Source: Streptomyces phyllanthi (GTDB lineage Bacteria > Actinomycetota > Actinomycetes > Streptomycetales > Streptomycetaceae). Taken from it: 32,334 bases of DNA. Within the stretch, counting starts at the first letter, position 1; each line of letters opens with the position of its first letter. The stretch lies in NCBI RefSeq assembly GCF_009377205.1, contig NZ_VJZE01000058.1:1-32334 (forward strand), written 5' to 3'. This document shows, one piece after another, positions 7,515 to 14,589 of this stretch. Position numbers and translations under genes: made by a program. The notes beneath the pieces are model-generated. The model had not been told where the DNA came from. It saw only the letters and a program-made list of their open reading frames with translations, and did not search any database.

Positions 7515-9116
7515 CTAGCCCGCCCGCCAGACCGTCATGTCCGCGGTCACGAAGCCGATGTCCGGCAGCGCGGTCGACTTCACCTGGATCACGAGCAGCG
7601 CGATGTCTCCGGAGGGGTGCTTGACACAGATCTCGCTGCCGGCCGCCGCCGCGGCCAGCGGGAGGTCGCGGTCCTTGGCTCCGGTGAGGGCGGTACGGCA
7701 CGAGTCGAAGGTGGCGCCCGGCTTGCCGTACAGCATGGTGATCACGCTGGTGTCGCTCTCCAGCGCGCAGCCGGCCTCCTCGCAGACGAAGCGGATGTCC
7801 CCCTTGCGGTCCTTGCGCCTGACCGGCTCCTTGATGCCCAGTGAGTTCTTCGCGTCCAGCCACTGGAGGGGGTACGCGACGGCTTGCGGCGCCCCGGGCG
7901 CGGTCGAGGAGGAGCGCGACGCATCTGGTGTCCGGCCATCAGCCCCTGAGGCCGGTGTGGATGCCGACGAGGACGTCGACGACCGTCCGGACGCTGTCGG
8001 TCCGGGCGTCGAGGATGTGGCCGTGTCCCGGTCGCGGAGCCGTTCCGCCACGTCCAGGACCGTCCACACCAGGCCCGTCAGCAGCGCGCCCGCCGTCACG
8101 GCGGCGGCCGTGATCAGCGCGGGGCGTCTCCGGCGGGCCCGCCGCTCGTCCGGCGCCGCCGCCTGCCGCGGCAGCGTGGGCAACGGCAGGGTGTGCACCG
8201 GGACGGGATCGGGGACCGGAGACGGAACCGTCACCTCCGGCCCCGTGACCTCCTGCCAGACGGCCGGCCCCGCGCCCGCGTCGGCGTCCGGGCCCAGTCG
8301 CTGCCGGCACCACTCGACGATCTCGGCAGGGGTGGCCCGCTCCTCCGGACGGGCTGCCAGGCACCGGGCGAGCAGTGGACGGAGCTGCGGGGGCAGAGGG
8401 GACAGGTCGGGTTCCGAGTGCACGATCCGGTACAGCACGCCGGCCGGAGGACCGTCCCCGTACAGCGGCTCGCCCAGCGCCGCGAACGCCGCTGTCTGGC
8501 CGAGCGCGAAGACATCGGTCGCCGCGGTGACCTCACCCGCGGACGCCTGCTCGGGAGCCATGAACTGGGGCGTGCCCACGGTGGCGCCAGTGGCTGTGTG
8601 CGAGGTGATGTCAGCGGCCAGCGAGATACCGAAGTCGATCACCCGCGGCCCGTCGGCGGCCAGCAGCACGTTCGACGGCTTCAGGTCCCGGTGCACGATT
8701 CCCGCACCGTGGATGGCCTGCAGCGCCTCGGCGACACCGGCCATCAGCCATAACACCGCCTGCTCCGGCAGCGGACCGCGCCGGGCGACGGCCTCCGACA
8801 GGGAGGGCCCGGGCACGTACAGCGTGGCCAGCCAGGGCGGTACCCCGTCCGCGTCGGCGTCGATCAGCTCGGCGGTGTACGCGCCCCGGACCCGTCGGGC
8901 CGCCCTTATCTCCCGGCCGAACCGCCGCCGGAAGTCCGGGTCGTCGGCCAGCTCCGGCCGTACCACCTTGATCGCCACCGGCCGGCCACCCTGCGTGTGC
9001 GACAGGTAGACCCGGCCCATGCCTCCCGCGCCGAGCCGGGCCGCGAGGCGGTATCCGGCCACCAGGGGCGGATCGTCCGCCTGCAGTGGCTGGAACGCCT
9101 CAGTCGCGTGGTGCAT
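7515..9116 (-). CDS. Membrane Ser/Thr protein kinase (PknB-type) with extracytoplasmic domain
   Basis: A 533-aa Hanks-type kinase. It has a glycine loop GAGGMG (30-34), catalytic lysine in VAIK (K50), HRDLKPSN with D144, DFG with D161, and an activation segment through GTPQFMAPEQ. A proline-rich linker (about 280-325) leads to one membrane span at 332-354. An S/T-rich stalk (360-410) then leads to an outer domain of about 120 residues with four cysteines and a closing MTVWRAG; I do not recognise its family name. The kinase domain is cytoplasmic and the outer domain is probably the sensor. Leu122 is a TTA codon (8751-8753), suggesting bldA-dependent translation. ATG 9116 has AAGGA just upstream. 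The gene is alone on its strand apart from a phosphotransferase gene about 200 bases upstream. Confidence 0.93.
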   Translation of the reverse strand: MHHATEAFQPLQADDPPLVAGYRLAARLGAGGMGRVYLSHTQGGRPVAIKVVRPELADDPDFRRRFGREIRAARRVRGAYTAELIDADADGVPPWLATLYVPGPSLSEAVARRGPLPEQAVLWLMAGVAEALQAIHGAGIVHRDLKPSNVLLAADGPRVIDFGISLAADITSHTATGATVGTPQFMAPEQASAGEVTAATDVFALGQTAAFAALGEPLYGDGPPAGVLYRIVHSEPDLSPLPPQLRPLLARCLAARPEERATPAEIVEWCRQRLGPDADAGAGPAVWQEVTGPEVTVPSPVPDPVPVHTLPLPTLPRQAAAPDERRARRRRPALITAAAVTAGALLTGLVWTVLDVAERLRDRDTATSSTPGPTASGRSSTSSSASTPASGADGRTPDASRSSSTAPGAPQAVAYPLQWLDAKNSLGIKEPVRRKDRKGDIRFVCEEAGCALESDTSVITMLYGKPGATFDSCRTALTGAKDRDLPLAAAAAGSEICVKHPSGDIALLVIQVKSTALPDIGFVTADMTVWRAG

Positions 9117-9194
9117 CGGTCCTTGCCCCCTGGTCCTGTGATCCCCCGAGCCGATGAGCCGGCCAACGGCAGCAGCCTAAAGGTTGTCCTGGAC

Positions 9195-9211
9195 CTGATC
9201 ATTCGGATCAG
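9195..9211. promoter_or_regulatory. Short palindrome upstream of the kinase gene
   Basis: CTGATC-ATTCG-GATCAG lies 79-95 bases upstream of the kinase start. It could be an operator. At 6 bp per arm it may be chance. Confidence 0.25.
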
Positions 9212-9324
9212 AACCTGGCAGGCCCCTGCCGGTCTCCTGGGGCGGGAGGCGCTGCTCCCCGGTCGGGGTTGTGAACGGTCCGGTGGCTCCCGTCACCGCC
9301 CGCCCCGGCCGGCGGGATCACGAC

Positions 9325-10257
9325 CTACCGGCGTTCGGTGAGCAACTCGGCCAAGTGGTCGACGAATTCGGTGAGCCGGTCCAGCCGTGGTCCGCCGCGG
9401 GCGATGCGGAACCCGTGGCGGCGAGCCCAGAACGCGGCCTGGACGGCATGGAACTGGGCCCAGCGCCGGGCACGTTCGCGATCGACCTCCGCGGCCTCGG
9501 CGAAGACGTCCAGAACGCGATGGACCGCCTTGCGCAGGTCGTCCGCCCCGAGGAGCGTCAACGCGCGCGACTTGAGCAGCGTGCCGCCGTCGTAGGCGGG
9601 GTCGCCCGCGTATCCCTTGGGGTCGACGGCCAGCCAGGGCTCTCGATCGGCGCGCAGGATGTTCCTGGCGTGGAGGTCGCCGTGGACGAGGGTGTCCGGC
9701 TGGACGCGGCCCAGCTCCCGGACGGTCGCCACGGCGGCGTCCACCACGTGGCACGGCAGTGCGTGCGTCAGCTCCCCGGCGTCCTCGCGCAGCTGCTCCT
9801 CCCAGGCATCGGCCCGCTCCCTCAGCCGGGGCAGACCCGGCGGTGCGGGGACGGCCAGCCGGCGGCCGATCCGCCCCGCGACCGTCACCACCTCGTCGCC
9901 GTCCTCGACCTCGGCCAGGGTCGACGTCCGGACCCGTTCGAGCAGCATCGCGAACCGCTGGTCGTCACGCCCGTACAGCAGGACCGCTCCACGCCCGCCC
10001 CACGCCGCGAAGGCGTCCGGCTCGTGGACGTTGCCGGGGTGCGGAAACGACACCTTCAGCACGGCGGCGCCCTCGCCCCGCCGCCGCACCGGGACGACGA
10101 TCCCGACGCCCCCGTGCGTGACCTCCCCGTCCGGCACGCACTCCCAGCGCCCCAGCAGCTCCTCCACGATCCCGGCCAGTTCACCGAGCCACGCCGCCCC
10201 GGCCTCCCCTTCGCGCTCGACGGTGCTCCGCGCGAACGCCTCCGGTACCTCGATCAC
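9325..10257 (-). CDS. Aminoglycoside/hydroxyurea phosphotransferase family protein (APH(6)-like)
   Basis: A 310-aa kinase-like small-molecule phosphotransferase. The nucleotide-binding lysine is in AAVLKVSFPH (K68). The catalytic loop is VHGDLHARNIL (D194, N199), followed by VDPKGYAGDPAYDGG with the metal aspartate D212. The VDPKG..GDPAYD form and the overall length match the APH(6)/hydroxyurea kinase family (PF04655), whose known members phosphorylate streptomycin or hydroxyurea. Whether this copy gives resistance cannot be told; many Streptomyces carry such genes without a matching cluster. The start is GTG 10257. A TAGGGT -10-like box lies six bases upstream, so the message may be leaderless. 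Confidence 0.87.
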   Translation of the reverse strand: MIEVPEAFARSTVEREGEAGAAWLGELAGIVEELLGRWECVPDGEVTHGGVGIVVPVRRRGEGAAVLKVSFPHPGNVHEPDAFAAWGGRGAVLLYGRDDQRFAMLLERVRTSTLAEVEDGDEVVTVAGRIGRRLAVPAPPGLPRLRERADAWEEQLREDAGELTHALPCHVVDAAVATVRELGRVQPDTLVHGDLHARNILRADREPWLAVDPKGYAGDPAYDGGTLLKSRALTLLGADDLRKAVHRVLDVFAEAAEVDRERARRWAQFHAVQAAFWARRHGFRIARGGPRLDRLTEFVDHLAELLTERR

Positions 10258-10596
10258 CCGGGCACCCTACGCGCCGGCCGACCGACCGCCGCCGGCATCA
10301 CCGGGTCCAGCGATCGGTGGACGCGAGCGCATAGCGCGTCGCAGCGCCCGGCACCCACAGCGCGACGACGGCCGACTACCGGATCGGGGAGGCCGGCCGG
10401 GCGGAGGCGACGGCAGCCGAGGGGGCCTGGAACGCAGGGCCACCGAGCAGGTGCTGATCTCCGCCCGGACAGGGGGTGTCGTGGGCGACGCAGTCACGAT
10501 ATGAGCGCATGTTACCGATGCCATGCCTAACAAGGTTCGCTAGGATCGGGGGACGGCCACGGCATACGGGGGCGTAGGCCGCGGGAGAGGAGCGCC
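10258..10596. promoter_or_regulatory. Divergent intergenic region between the APH-like and lacI genes
   Basis: This 339-base gap holds a TAGGGT -10-like box (10264-10269, - strand) for the phosphotransferase and, near its right end, the lacI promoter and operator. Between about 10275 and 10500 the DNA is GC-rich; I found no convincing gene, although it lacks obvious non-coding character and could be a worn remnant. Confidence 0.5.
10509..10546 (+). promoter_or_regulatory. lacI promoter with overlapping LacI-type operator
   Basis: The site GTTA-nnn-ATG-C-CAT-nnn-TAAC spans 10511-10531. Its first 15 bases (10509-10523) match 13 of 15 with a site before the fucosidase gene (11788-11802), and both are followed by TAAC. 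ATGCCA (10518-10523) and TAGGAT (10541-10546), 17 bases apart, make a plausible -35/-10 pair, so the operator would cover the -35 box. This suggests autoregulation. Confidence 0.6.
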
Positions 10597-11616
10597 ATGA
10601 CCGAGGGCACCGCGAGGCCGAAACAGCCGAGCATGGCCGACGTGGCCCGGACCGCCGGGGTGTCGGCGCAGACCGTCTCGCGCGCGCTCCGCGACTCGCC
10701 CAACGTCAACCCCGAGACCAGAAGGCGCGTGCTCGCCGCCGTGGAACAGGTCGGCTACCGGTTCAACAGCGCCGCCCGGGCGCTCTCCTCCGGGCGCAGC
10801 CACACCATCGGGCTCGTGCTGCTGGCGTCCGGCGGGTACTACTCGCGCTCGGCGGTGACCGCCGGTGTCGAGGCGGCCGCCGGCGAGGCCGGGTACGCGG
10901 TGAACATCGCGACCATCGCCGCGCTCGACACCGGCCTGATGGAGCGGGCCCTGTCCAAGCTCGCCGGCCAGGGCGTCGACGGCTTCGTCATCGCCGTACC
11001 GCTCATCTCCGTGACCCCGAAGATGGAGGACATCACCCGCGACATCCCGACCGTCACCCTCGACGGCTCACGGACGGCGGGCGCCCGCGTACTCGGGATA
11101 GACCAGCGGGAGGCGGGCCGTATCGCCACGCAGCACCTGCTCGACCTGGGGCACCGCCAGGTCTGGCACATCTCCGGGCCCGACGAGTGGATCGAGGCGC
11201 GACAGAGACGGCAGGGCTGGCAGGAGTGCCTGGCCGCGGCCGGGATCGAGGCGCCGCCGCCCCTGGAGGGCGACTGGTCGCCCGACTCGGGATACCGGCG
11301 GGGGCAGATCATCGCGATGATCCCGGACGTGACCGCGGTCTTCGTCGCCAGCGACGAGATGGCCTTCGGCGTGATCCGCGCCCTGCGCGAGCGCGGGCGG
11401 TCGGTGCCCGGCGACGTCTCCATCGTGAGCGTCGACGACATCGCCCTGGCGGCCTACGGCTCTCCGCCGCTGACGACCGTCCGGCAGGACTTCTACCGCT
11501 ACGGCGCGGCGGCCGTCGCGTTGCTGCTGCGGAGCGACGACGCCGACGTCGACGAGTCCGTCGCCACCGCGACACTGTCGGTACGCGCCTCCACGGCACC
11601 GCCGCGTTCCCTCTGA
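10597..11616 (+). CDS. LacI family transcriptional regulator
   Basis: A 339-aa regulator of normal family length. The N-terminal helix-turn-helix is MADVARTAGVSAQTVSRALR (13-32) with the hinge helix SAARALSSGRS near 57-67. A periplasmic-binding-like sugar domain follows, with HTIGLVLLASG, GIDQREAGRIATQHLLDLGH, VFVASDEMAFGVIRALRERG and a closing LTTVRQDFYRYGAAAVALLL. ATG 10597 is preceded by GGAGAGGAG. It lies directly upstream of a fucosidase operon, and matching palindromes occur before both units, so it most likely represses that operon until a fucose-containing sugar binds. The ligand is inferred from context. A degenerate 16-bp tandem repeat begins within its last codons and covers its stop. 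Confidence 0.93.
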   Translation: MTEGTARPKQPSMADVARTAGVSAQTVSRALRDSPNVNPETRRRVLAAVEQVGYRFNSAARALSSGRSHTIGLVLLASGGYYSRSAVTAGVEAAAGEAGYAVNIATIAALDTGLMERALSKLAGQGVDGFVIAVPLISVTPKMEDITRDIPTVTLDGSRTAGARVLGIDQREAGRIATQHLLDLGHRQVWHISGPDEWIEARQRRQGWQECLAAAGIEAPPPLEGDWSPDSGYRRGQIIAMIPDVTAVFVASDEMAFGVIRALRERGRSVPGDVSIVSVDDIALAAYGSPPLTTVRQDFYRYGAAAVALLLRSDDADVDESVATATLSVRASTAPPRSL

Positions 11617-11710
11617 GCCTCGTTCCCTCTGAGCCGCGCTCCCCCGGATCGCGCTCCCCCTGAGAGCCGCGCCCCCGGGTCGCGTTCCCGGGTCGCGTTC
11701 CCTCTGAGCC
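11604..11710. repeat. Degenerate tandem repeat spanning the lacI stop codon
   Basis: Seven units of 13-18 bp, best form GCGTTCCCTCTGAGCC (11604-11619 and 11695-11710, identical; 11620-11635 with one change). The middle units are variants such as GCGCTCCCCCGGATC and GCGTTCCCGGGTC. The TGA stop of lacI falls inside the first unit. Confidence 0.85.
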
Positions 11711-11765
11711 ACACGTCGGCCCTTCACGCAAAAGCCTCTTGTGGGCCCCTTGCGCCTGCATGCGC

Positions 11766-11809
11766 ATCGGTGCCACCGTAAGTCTTCATGTTATCGGTGC
11801 CACCGTAAC
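11766..11809 (+). promoter_or_regulatory. Two tandem operator sites upstream of the fucosidase operon
   Basis: The 16-mer ATCGGTGCCACCGTAA occurs at 11766-11781 and again at 11793-11808, 27 bases apart. Each contains the perfect palindrome CGGTG-C-CACCG. The second is extended to ATGTTATCGGTGCCA, which resembles the site at the lacI promoter. They lie 80-120 bases upstream of the fucosidase start and are the likely binding sites for the neighbouring LacI protein. Confidence 0.7.
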
Positions 11810-11887
11810 AACCAGCGATCCCAGTCAGCCCTTCACTCCGCCGGATGCCGTGCCCGACGCTCGCGGCATCACTGGAAGGACACCGAC

Positions 11888-13342
11888 TTGAAGGAATCGA
11901 CGCGTACGGCGCTGCCCGCCATCGCCCGGGTACGGCCGAGTGAACGCCAACTCGCCTGGCAGGCCATGGAGTTCTACGGATTCGTCCACTTCGGGATGAA
12001 CACCATGACGGACCGCGAGTGGGGCGAGGGACACGACGACCCCGCCGCCTTCGACCCGGCGGGGCTCGACGCCGACCAGTGGGTCGCGGCACTCAAGAGC
12101 GCCGGGATGACCGGTGTGATCCTCACCTGCAAGCACCACGACGGGTTCTGTCTGTGGCCGAGCGACGTCACGACGTACTCGGTCGCCTCGTCGCCGTGGC
12201 GGGGCGGCCGGGGCGACGTGGTCGCGGAGGTCGCCGACGCGGCCCGGCGGCACGGCCTGCGGTTCGGGGTCTACCTCTCCCCGTGGGACCGCACCGAGGC
12301 GTCCTACGGCTCCGGGACCGCGTACAACGACTTCTACGTCGCCCAGCTCACCGAACTCCTCACCCGGTACGGACCGGTGTTCTCGGTCTGGCTGGACGGA
12401 GCGAACGGCGAGGGGCCGAACGGCAAGGTCCAGACGTACGACTGGGAGCGGTACTACGCGGTGGTCCGTGCGTTGCAGCCGGACGCGGTCATCAGCGTGT
12501 GCGGCCCCGATGTCCGCTGGTGCGGCAACGAGGCCGGGGACACCCGCCCAGACGAGTGGAGCGTGGTGCCGCGCGCCCTGCAGGACGCCGAGCGGACCGC
12601 CGACCGCTCGCAGAAGGCGGACGACGCGGGCTTCGCCCGGCTCGTGCGCAGCGACGACCGCGACCTCGGCAGCCGCGCCGCGCTGGCCGGGTACGAGGAC
12701 GACCTGGTCTGGTATCCGGCCGAGGTCAACACCTCGATCCGCCCCGGCTGGTTCCACCACGCGGCCGAGGACGCCGAAGTCCGCTCCGTGGACGAGCTGT
12801 TCACCATCTACCTGCGCGCCGTCGGCGGCAACTCCTGCTTCCTGCTCAACGTCCCGCCGGCCCGGGACGGGCGCCTGCGGGACACCGACGTGGCGGTCCT
12901 CGGGCAACTGGGTCGGCGTATCGAGGACTTCCGGGCGCGGCGGATCGAGGCGGCGACCGTGACGGTCTCGTCCGGTAGCCCGGGCGACGTCGCGAGCGCG
13001 TGGCCCGGGCCTGCCCCTGGGCGCACGCCGTGGCGGCCGGACGACACGGATCCCCTGCCCGCCGTGACCCTCGCCTTCGCGGCCGGGACCCGCCCGGTCG
13101 CCGCGGTCGTCCTGGGCGAGGACATCACGCAGGGGCAGCGCATCGAGCAGGTCGTCGTCCGGGGCCGCCGGGACGGGCGGTGGACGACGCTCGCCGAGGC
13201 GAACGCGGTGGGGTACCAGCGCATCCTGACGTTCGCGCCGGTCGAGGCCGACGCCGTGCTGGTCGAGGTGTCCCAGGCGCGGGACACGCCCGTCGTGGCG
13301 CGCGTGGCGGCGATCGGGGCGGCGATCGGGGCGGCCTCGTGA
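11888..13342 (+). CDS. Alpha-L-fucosidase (glycoside hydrolase family 29)
   Basis: A 484-aa protein cleaving terminal alpha-L-fucose from glycans. GH29 marks are WQAMEFYGFVHFGMNT near the N-terminus, ILTCKHHDGFCLWPS, the YLSPWDR strand, and SVWLDGANGEG where D170 is the expected nucleophile. GGNSCFLLNVPPARDGRL is the usual end of the barrel, and a C-terminal beta-sandwich follows. No signal peptide is seen, so it probably acts in the cytoplasm on imported sugars. The TTG start at 11888 is preceded by GGAAGGA at good spacing. The frame opens back to 11741 but that part crosses the operators. Its stop overlaps the next start (GTGA), making it the first gene of a three-gene operon under the upstream LacI sites. 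No sugar transporter is present in the window. Confidence 0.92.
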   Translation: MKESTRTALPAIARVRPSERQLAWQAMEFYGFVHFGMNTMTDREWGEGHDDPAAFDPAGLDADQWVAALKSAGMTGVILTCKHHDGFCLWPSDVTTYSVASSPWRGGRGDVVAEVADAARRHGLRFGVYLSPWDRTEASYGSGTAYNDFYVAQLTELLTRYGPVFSVWLDGANGEGPNGKVQTYDWERYYAVVRALQPDAVISVCGPDVRWCGNEAGDTRPDEWSVVPRALQDAERTADRSQKADDAGFARLVRSDDRDLGSRAALAGYEDDLVWYPAEVNTSIRPGWFHHAAEDAEVRSVDELFTIYLRAVGGNSCFLLNVPPARDGRLRDTDVAVLGQLGRRIEDFRARRIEAATVTVSSGSPGDVASAWPGPAPGRTPWRPDDTDPLPAVTLAFAAGTRPVAAVVLGEDITQGQRIEQVVVRGRRDGRWTTLAEANAVGYQRILTFAPVEADAVLVEVSQARDTPVVARVAAIGAAIGAAS

Positions 13343-14589
13343 AGGGCACCTCGACCGGGCAGGGCACCTCGCGCAAGCCGGGCGGCTCCCGCAAGCCGAG
13401 CAGCTCCCGCAGACCGAGCGACTCCCGCAGGCAGGGCGACTCCCACAGGCAGGGCACCTCGCGCAAGCCGGGCAGACCGCGCACGGCGAGCACCCCGCGC
13501 GGGCCGGACTCCGCACGTGTGCAGGGCACTTCCCGCAGACCGTCGCGCCGTGCCGTCGCCGTGTTCGCCGGTGTGTGCCTCGTCGTCGCCGCGCTGGTCG
13601 TCACCGCGGTGACGACGCTCGGCCACCGCACCACCGAGACCGACGTGGCCTCCGTCGACGGGCACCCCGTGACCCGCGACGAACTGCTCTTCCACATGAG
13701 GCGGCTGGCGCCGACCGTGCAGAACGAGCTGCGCAACAAGTACCGCCTGACGGGCACGGTCGACTGGAACGCGAAGGCCGGCGACAGGACCGCGCTCCAG
13801 CGGCTGGAGACCCGGGCGCTCGACGAGATCCGGCAGGACAAGACCACACTGATCCTCGCCAAGGAGCAGGGGCTCGTCGACTCGGTGGACCACGCGGACT
13901 TCCTCGCCGAGCTGGCTCAGGAGAACGAGTCCCGTGCCAAGGCCGTAGCCGAGGGCCGGACCGTCTACGGCGTGGCGCGGTTCTCCCCCGAGGAGTACTA
14001 CACACACCGGCTCACCGAGCTCACCACGGGCCTGAGGAAGCGGCTCGCTGCGGGCGCGGACGCGCCGCTCCGGGTCACCGACGCCGAGGTCCGGCGCGCT
14101 TTCGAGGCCGACCGGGACGACTGGAGTGCGAGCGCGACCACGTACGAGTACGCGCAGCTCGTCGTGCCGGTGCCCGTCGGCGCCTCCTCGGACCACGCGG
14201 CCCGCCTCCAGCGGCGGGTGGCCGCCGCCGGGAGCCTCGCGGACGTCGCCGACCGGGAGCCCGGTGCCAGGCTCACGCACGGTACGTACAAGGGCAGTGG
14301 TTCGGGCGGGCTGAACACCCACGACCGGGACCTCATGGCGGTACTCGGCACGCTCGCGCCGGGCCGGATCTCCGCCCCCGTCAAGGGCACCGGCCAGATC
14401 ACCTACTACGAGCTCGACAGCAGAAGCGTCGACGAGGACAAGGCGTTCGCCGACTACGCCCGGCGGATCCGGCAGTCCCTCGTCGAGGAGAAGTTCGACC
14501 AGTACCTCCAGCGCCGGGTCGACAACGGCGATATCGATGTCAACACCTCGGCGGTGGACGCCATCAACGCAGAGGATGTGCAGCAGTGA
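13339..14589 (+). CDS. Membrane-anchored parvulin/SurA-like foldase candidate
   Basis: A 416-aa protein in three parts. Residues 3-68 are a basic, low-complexity tail built of hexapeptides such as GTSRKP and GGSRKP. One membrane span follows at about 71-93. The outer part begins VASVDGHPVTRDELLFHMRR, which looks like the SurA/PrsA N-terminal chaperone module. Later comes a parvulin-like region: YEYAQLVVPV, a helix with LQRRVAAAGSLADVADREPG, then LGTLAPGRISAPVKGTGQITYYEL, which matches the end of PpiC domains. Catalytic residues are not clearly conserved, so it may be a chaperone without isomerase activity. The start (GTG 13339) overlaps the fucosidase stop, and its stop overlaps the next start. 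The likely client is the secreted beta-helix protein encoded next; that is inference. Confidence 0.7.
   Translation: MKGTSTGQGTSRKPGGSRKPSSSRRPSDSRRQGDSHRQGTSRKPGRPRTASTPRGPDSARVQGTSRRPSRRAVAVFAGVCLVVAALVVTAVTTLGHRTTETDVASVDGHPVTRDELLFHMRRLAPTVQNELRNKYRLTGTVDWNAKAGDRTALQRLETRALDEIRQDKTTLILAKEQGLVDSVDHADFLAELAQENESRAKAVAEGRTVYGVARFSPEEYYTHRLTELTTGLRKRLAAGADAPLRVTDAEVRRAFEADRDDWSASATTYEYAQLVVPVPVGASSDHAARLQRRVAAAGSLADVADREPGARLTHGTYKGSGSGGLNTHDRDLMAVLGTLAPGRISAPVKGTGQITYYELDSRSVDEDKAFADYARRIRQSLVEEKFDQYLQRRVDNGDIDVNTSAVDAINAEDVQQ
13345..13542 (+). repeat. In-frame 18-bp tandem repeat coding a basic hexapeptide array
   Basis: Eleven consecutive 18-bp units encode GTSTGQ, GTSRKP, GGSRKP, SSSRRP, SDSRRQ, GDSHRQ, GTSRKP, GRPRTA, STPRGP, DSARVQ and GTSRRP. 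Units 2 and 7 (13363-13380 and 13453-13470) are identical in DNA. The array forms the cytoplasmic tail before the membrane span. Confidence 0.9.

Noticed and set aside
9325..10257. Evidence of a streptomycin cluster from the APH(6)-like gene
   Set aside because: No other aminoglycoside genes are nearby; single copies of this family are common in Streptomyces genomes.
10275..10500. A small gene between the APH-like and lacI genes
   Set aside because: No frame has a good start signal, and the codon pattern is not convincing in any frame.
11604..13542. CRISPR-like arrays
   Set aside because: The repeats are contiguous, short and degenerate with no unique spacers, and one is protein-coding. No cas genes are present.
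13575..14585. An open frame running into the beta-helix gene from far upstream
   Set aside because: Its first third is arginine-rich shadow sequence of the foldase-like gene. The signal peptide begins only after 14586.
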